Assembly (NCBI GenBank): GCA_964017195.1
Contig: OZ024887.1
Span: 65,355,246-65,419,245 of the forward strand
Source: Siderastrea radians
Taxonomy: Eukaryota; Cnidaria; Anthozoa; Scleractinia; Rhizangiidae
Direction: 5' to 3'
DNA: 64,000 nucleotides
A program made the position numbers and the translations under genes. Positions 59,936 through 64,000 of this stretch are shown here, piece by piece. Position 1 is the stretch's first letter. Every line of letters starts with the position of its first letter. The notes under the pieces were generated by a model, which had not been told where the DNA came from, searched no databases, and saw only the letters and a program-made list of their open reading frames with translations.

Positions 59936-60220
59936 ATGTTGCATGTGCGAACCTCTTTTGGCGTGAAGGCTACGGCCTTCAATAACGTGGAATTACTGTA
60001 CGTTCATTGTGTTTCGAAAGAAAAGTTTAGTGTTTGCATAAAAGGTTTTACTTGCGTTACCCTGGTTTGCAGAGAAACGCATGTGAGCTACGTGGAAAAC
60101 ATGAGTGAACGACGGCGCTGTCTTGTTCCCGATGTGATAGAAAACCAATCTGTTGATGTTCTTTTAGAAGGACGTACCGCTCCTCTGCTTGTTCGAGTAA
60201 ATTCGTCCTGTGATATAACG
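59936..60220 (+). CDS. HIRAN-like protein gene, exon 1
   Basis: Codes 95 residues from ATG 59936 to the donor ACG|GTAAGTT, phase 0. No domain is recognised in this part (it ends VLLEGRTAPLLVRVNSSCDIT). It belongs with the exon at 60377 because the phases match and the donor and acceptor are strong. The gene faces a minus-strand spliced gene ending at 62135, about 1 kb beyond its own end. Confidence 0.6.
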
Positions 60221-60376
60221 GTAAGTTGCGAAGATAGAAATTAATTTTTATCGACGGACGGCTGTAAGAGCTTTCGCGTTGTGTTGCCTTCTCATATTGA
60301 AGTTAAGTTTTTCATGGCTATTATTCGCTTTGTATTGTAATTAATCATCGCATGCAAATTTACCTTTCTTCGACAG

Positions 60377-61143
60377 ATCCTTGATCCAAACAACCTGAGT
60401 AATGAAGGTCACAATGCTACACTGCTCTGGGCGTTTGAAATAGTGCCAGCACCCGCTGCACAATTTGTGAGACCGAGAGTACCAACGAAAGACTCTCCGC
60501 TCGATGATGTTTTTCCACCCGTCGACATTATGGATTCGGCATGTTGTTGTAATTGTGTGAATTCGACAAGCAATTGTTTAGTTTCGATGATTGCCAACGA
60601 GGATAGTCAGGACGTGGCTGCTATTGCCGGCGAAGACGGGGACTCCGAGAGTTCTTGCGAAAGATCGAGTGAAGAGGAGTGTTCTGCAGGCGAAGATCCG
60701 GGCGAAGATTGTGTTGATGAAGACGATGAGATTGAATTTTTCACTGAAACTTTTGCAGTCAAAGGATCGTATTGGGAGGGGAGATATCAAGAATCGCTTG
60801 TGAAATGTATGGAACTAAGAGCAAACACAATGTAGCAAACGGGGAAAATGTAGAAGTGAGAACTTGCTTTGAATCTGACAACTTAAGAGACAAAAATGCA
60901 ATAAAGTTTGAAGTACTTTATTTTGCTGCCTGGCACATTATAGGATATTGTGGTGTGGAAAAAATTCCAAAACTGACCAAGGCTATTAGACTGAATGAAA
61001 TAACAAGTTGCAAGCTGAGCTACATTAAGAGACAGTGGATACAACCAGTCAGTGCATTTAGGCATTATGCAGCAGTATCCATAACAAAGAAAGGACGCTG
61101 GGAAAAAAATGACCCCAACAACAAATACAATAGTGTCCTATAA
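60377..61143 (+). pseudogene. HIRAN-like protein gene, exon 2, with frameshift before the HIRAN-like domain
   Basis: After the acceptor TTCGACAG the frame reads ILDPNNLSNEGHNATLLWAF, then an acidic stretch (about 60600-60750) and GSYWEGRYQESLVKCMELRANT, and hits TAG at 60833. In another frame the sequence continues NVEVRTCFESDNLRDKNAIKF, then HIIGYCGVEKIPKLTKAI, then KKGRWEKNDPNNKYNS, to the stop at 61143. The segment D-x-x-NAI-x-F ... IIGY is typical of HIRAN domains, which bind DNA ends in SNF2-type proteins. One indel near 60820-60835 would join both parts. This means either a decayed copy, a sequencing error, or an unseen tiny intron. Confidence 0.6.
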
Positions 61144-62134
61144 GTGAGTTGTTTTAATATATGAATATTCTCTTGATTTGCCTGTATTTGTTTGATGAAT
61201 CAGTTTGAGATAGGATTTGCAAAAATGTACACAACATGCAGAGTTTTATATTTTTTCTAAGTTTCCATATATTTCATTTTTAAAATATTTATCAGAGGAT
61301 TTCTCCTAATAGAATTAAATATACAAAATATAAAAATAACAGTGGTAACCTTTTTTACATATTTGTTTGATCAGTATATAAAACACTTATAAGTGATCAG
61401 TACATTTTGCATGCCCTGCTGATTGGTCAACTAATTAAATAAACCAAAAGTAATATTTTTGTCTGCTATTTTATCCAACTTGTCTTGTATATACAAAAAT
61501 AATTATTATTGTTGCTCAGAAAATGTGATGGAAATTACATAACCTCCACTTTGCTGGGTTTTTTTTAATATCATTGTTCATTGTAATTTGTTTCATTAAA
61601 TATCAATATAAAAATAATTTTTGGATGTTTTAACATGATCAGCTAAAGAAGTAGCTTAATTCTGGAAGGAGCATGTGGTTATGATTGTTTTTTTTCAAAC
61701 ATTCACTCAAAACAGTGGGGTAAAAAAATTCTCCATGTAATACATCAGCATCTTGATTTAGGGAAAAGCTAAAGACATGAAATAAGCAATAACAAATTTG
61801 ACAATTATGTAGTTAGGTGGCTACGATGGATTAATAAACAGCAAAAATGATTTTATTCTGTGCTAAATCTCATACTTGACTTCTTTTTTAAACAAATATT
61901 TACATCTCAATAGTTTGATAGAATAGTAAAGCGCACATGTTACGTCATTGCCAAGACAAAACTCAGGCAAACAAACTGGAATGACAAACAAGTTTTCTTT
62001 AATGCTTTCTTGACCTGCGAGTGTTCCTGAAACACTTATTTCAAGTGGGGGGGGGATACCCTATTATTTCAATCAACTTTTAAGACATTGTGCGCTTTGC
62101 TGTTATTGACATGTAAATCTGAATAATTCTAATG
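61144..62134. other. AT-rich spacer between convergent genes
   Basis: No gene. Very A+T-rich, with poly-T and poly-G tracts. It probably holds the 3' ends of both flanking genes. Confidence 0.5.
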
Positions 62135-62420
62135 TCATGGAACTGGTGGCAAATCTGCCACAGGCCTGTGCATCCTTTGACGCACTGTAGTTTGGTTTGC
62201 TGGAGGAAGAAAGCAGCGGCCTGAGAAAAATAAGGAACCATCTTCGCGTCTGTTTAGCCTCAGTCTGTGAAGCCTTAGGGGGTGTCCACTAGGGTCAACA
62301 TCATCAGGCACCTCGGGGCATTCATTGAATGAGGGCAGTTCATCTTCCCACTCGCGAAACCTTTCATTGGTTGTCCAGTAGCAGAAATACTCACTACCTC
62401 CAACCCTCTTAGTAAATTCT
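62135..62420 (-). CDS. Convergent spliced gene of unknown family, last exon
   Basis: After the acceptor TTTCTACAG the frame reads EFTKRVGGSEYFCYWTTNER, then a Pro/Arg-rich end (FLPPANQTTVRQRMHRP), to TGA at 62137. It takes up the split arginine codon from the preceding exon. No domain recognised. Confidence 0.6.
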
Positions 62421-62631
62421 CTGTAGAAAGAAATAGAAGACAGTAAAACTTATATCGTGCATTTTCAAGGTTTTGAAGATCATAAATTATTCTTTGTAGA
62501 CTGAGAGGTCCAAAATAAAGGAGGAAAACAATTTATGAGAGGACAAAAAATTAACCAACCAACACCCCCCCCCCCCCACCTCCACCCCAACCCACCACTA
62601 AAATGAACCTACAACCATTGTTAATTCTTAC

Positions 62632-62859
62632 CTGACTAGTTTTCTCCAGAGAGCCTTAAAGTCTTTCAAGGTGAATATAACACCCAGGTATCGGTGCAAC
62701 AGTGCAAAGAATGCTTCGACATCATCTGTTGTACCAGCCCTCGGATGCTCCTCGTAGCCAATTTCATCATTCTGTCTTCGCCTAAACTCGATACTCTCAA
62801 CGTTTGTTGTAATAGCCACAACAGTCTCTCTTGAAAAGCCACACATACCTTTTATTGGC
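62632..62859 (-). CDS. Convergent spliced gene of unknown family, internal exon
   Basis: The acceptor TTTTGTTAG lies at 62860-62868 and the donor AG|GTAAGAA at 62632. It contains NDEIGYEEHPRAGTTDDVEA and FFALLHRYLGVIFTLKDF. A GTTDDVE-x-FF-x-LL pattern followed by a W-R-K segment recurs, as I recall, in multi-copy uncharacterised proteins of cnidarians, which suggests a mobile-element protein; this is unverified. Phases match both neighbours. Confidence 0.6.
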
Positions 62860-63202
62860 CTAACAAAATAATGTTCACAACAAAAAATTAGCACATGCCA
62901 TTTTTCCTCTATATAACCCTCTCCTCCCAGTCCCTTTCTTTCAAGGACCTGTAAATAATTCTCACTCCCTTAATGAATTTCCTTACTTTTTTATTCCCAC
63001 GTTCTTTTAAAGCAGCCAGCCATAAGCAAGCCAGACAAGCCTATTTTAACATGGAAATGGAGGAATTTACAGCAAGTCCATACACAATGCAGTGTAAAAT
63101 GTGATACAAAAGTCATACATGCTGTGATATCACTAAAGCTAAATTTGAATTAAATCTAACTTCTTTGCCATTACATGTGATTTTAATCATGTTTCACTAT
63201 AC
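62860..63202. other. Intron of the convergent gene
   Basis: Intronic sequence of the minus-strand gene; nothing else seen. Confidence 0.5.
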
Positions 63203-63542
63203 CGGTTAATATCAATGAGGGAAAGGTCTGGATTGTCCCTATGCCAAGGCATCCATTCATCCAGAATCATGTTCAGCATTGCATAGTTGCGTCTACATCT
63301 CTCCAGTTCTGTTAGGCCCCGTCCATCTGCTGCCTCATGCCAGCCGGCCACAACTTTGATGTAACGGGCTTCCATTTCATAGCCATGTTCTCGGAGAAAC
63401 TTCTCGACATGGAAAGATAGCATCCGTTCAGCATCCCCAACTGACTGTTTACGTTGACCAGTCAGTGCAGCGTGTGTCAAACCAGTGGTGGAATCCATCA
63501 TCGCATCATCAAACCCTTTTAGATCCATCCCCTCTGGTCCAC
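63203..63542 (-). CDS. Convergent spliced gene of unknown family, internal exon
   Basis: The acceptor is TCATTGAAG at 63543-63551 and the donor AACCG|GTATAG at 63203. It reads GPEGMDLKGFDDAMMDSTTG, later LSFHVEKFLREHGYEMEARY and ERCRRNYAMLNMILDEWMPW, predicted mostly helical. No domain recognised. Confidence 0.6.
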
Positions 63543-63846
63543 CTTCAATGAAAAAGAAATAAAAAAATTAATAAAAAAATAAGAATAAGAAATAAAATGG
63601 TACAGACTACAGCAAAAAGGAAATGGAAGCTTCATCCCTCCCCCACCCCCACCCCCTATATATATTAAGCTTAATATATTTATTTAGCATACATGCCAAA
63701 TACATTCTTGTAAAATAATGCAAATTGTTCTCTGTAGTAGTTGTTATCATTTCCAGCTTCTGATTAGATAATCACGAACATAGATATTCCAGGGCTTATT
63801 TGCATACATACAGTAAACATCAAAATCTACTGCAAAAAATGCTGAC

Positions 63847-64000
63847 CTTCTCTTGTGTGTTTCCAAATTCGCTTTAGAATATGGCAATGGTCTTCTCTTT
63901 CATGAAAGACTTCTCCAGTGACTGGATTGACTTCAGGGATATAGAGATATGTACTGAAGTGCCTTGGTGCTTAAGTTCTGCAACACGGTGTCTAAAACGG
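63847..64000 (-). CDS. Convergent spliced gene of unknown family, partial exon at window end
   Basis: Ends HTREG with the donor GAAG|GTCAGC, phase-compatible with the exon at 63542. Upstream it reads YLYIPEVNPVTGEVFHERED in frame, but that frame has a stop about 40 bases from the window end, while another frame reads FRHRVAELKHQG. Either a splice acceptor or a one-base lesion lies near 63955-63985. The gene continues beyond the window. Confidence 0.45.

Overview
The window looks like nuclear DNA of an anthozoan cnidarian, most likely a stony coral. This is inferred from A+T-rich sequence, spliced genes with GT/AG introns, a secreted PAN-EGF-fibrinogen protein, an intronless class A receptor gene and a heavy load of eukaryotic transposons (Academ-like, Kolobok-like, a non-LTR retrotransposon with an esterase ORF, many MITEs). 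No bacterial operon, CRISPR array or rRNA was seen. The species cannot be fixed from sequence alone.

Layout. 1-2650: no gene seen. 2651-15711 (+): a four-exon gene for a secreted 362-residue PAN-EGF-fibrinogen-C protein. Its third intron is 10.8 kb. It is bracketed by inverted repeats close to both splice sites and holds a 73-bp minisatellite of about 32 units and a duplicated 0.64/0.74-kb segment. 15712-21035: intergenic with MITEs. 21036-28968 (+): one rhodopsin-family GPCR gene, split in the loop between TM1 and TM2 by a 6975-bp DNA transposon (21195-28169). The transposon has about 220-bp terminal inverted repeats, a 4-bp TCTA target duplication, and a seven-exon minus-strand transposase of about 1578 residues with an XPG/FEN-like nuclease region. 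That transposase is open throughout except for one base missing in a G7 tract. 28969-33572: intergenic repeats. 33573-34238 (-): a secreted protein made of three copies of a cysteine-rich unit I do not recognise.

35509-48825 (+): a non-LTR retrotransposon in which 5696 bp are tandemly duplicated almost without change. The first copy stops inside the reverse transcriptase domain and joins directly to the start of the second copy. The second copy carries one nonsense codon in an otherwise open ORF2. 48920-51250: a TTAA-flanked element with a damaged THAP-domain exon (Kolobok-like, apparently non-autonomous). 51255-59935: mostly repeats and hairpins, no gene I can defend. 59936-61143 (+) and 64000-62135 (-): two convergent spliced genes, one with a HIRAN-like C-terminal domain and a frameshift, the other cut by the window end. 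Together they may be the gene pair of a further large mobile element, but this is not proven.

The host content is thus small: the fibrinogen-related gene, the interrupted GPCR and the cysteine-repeat secreted protein. Most of the rest is mobile or repeat-derived. The strongest observations are the base-exact interruption of the GPCR, the near-perfect LINE tandem duplication, the cysteine-repeat domain, and the convergent HIRAN gene pair.
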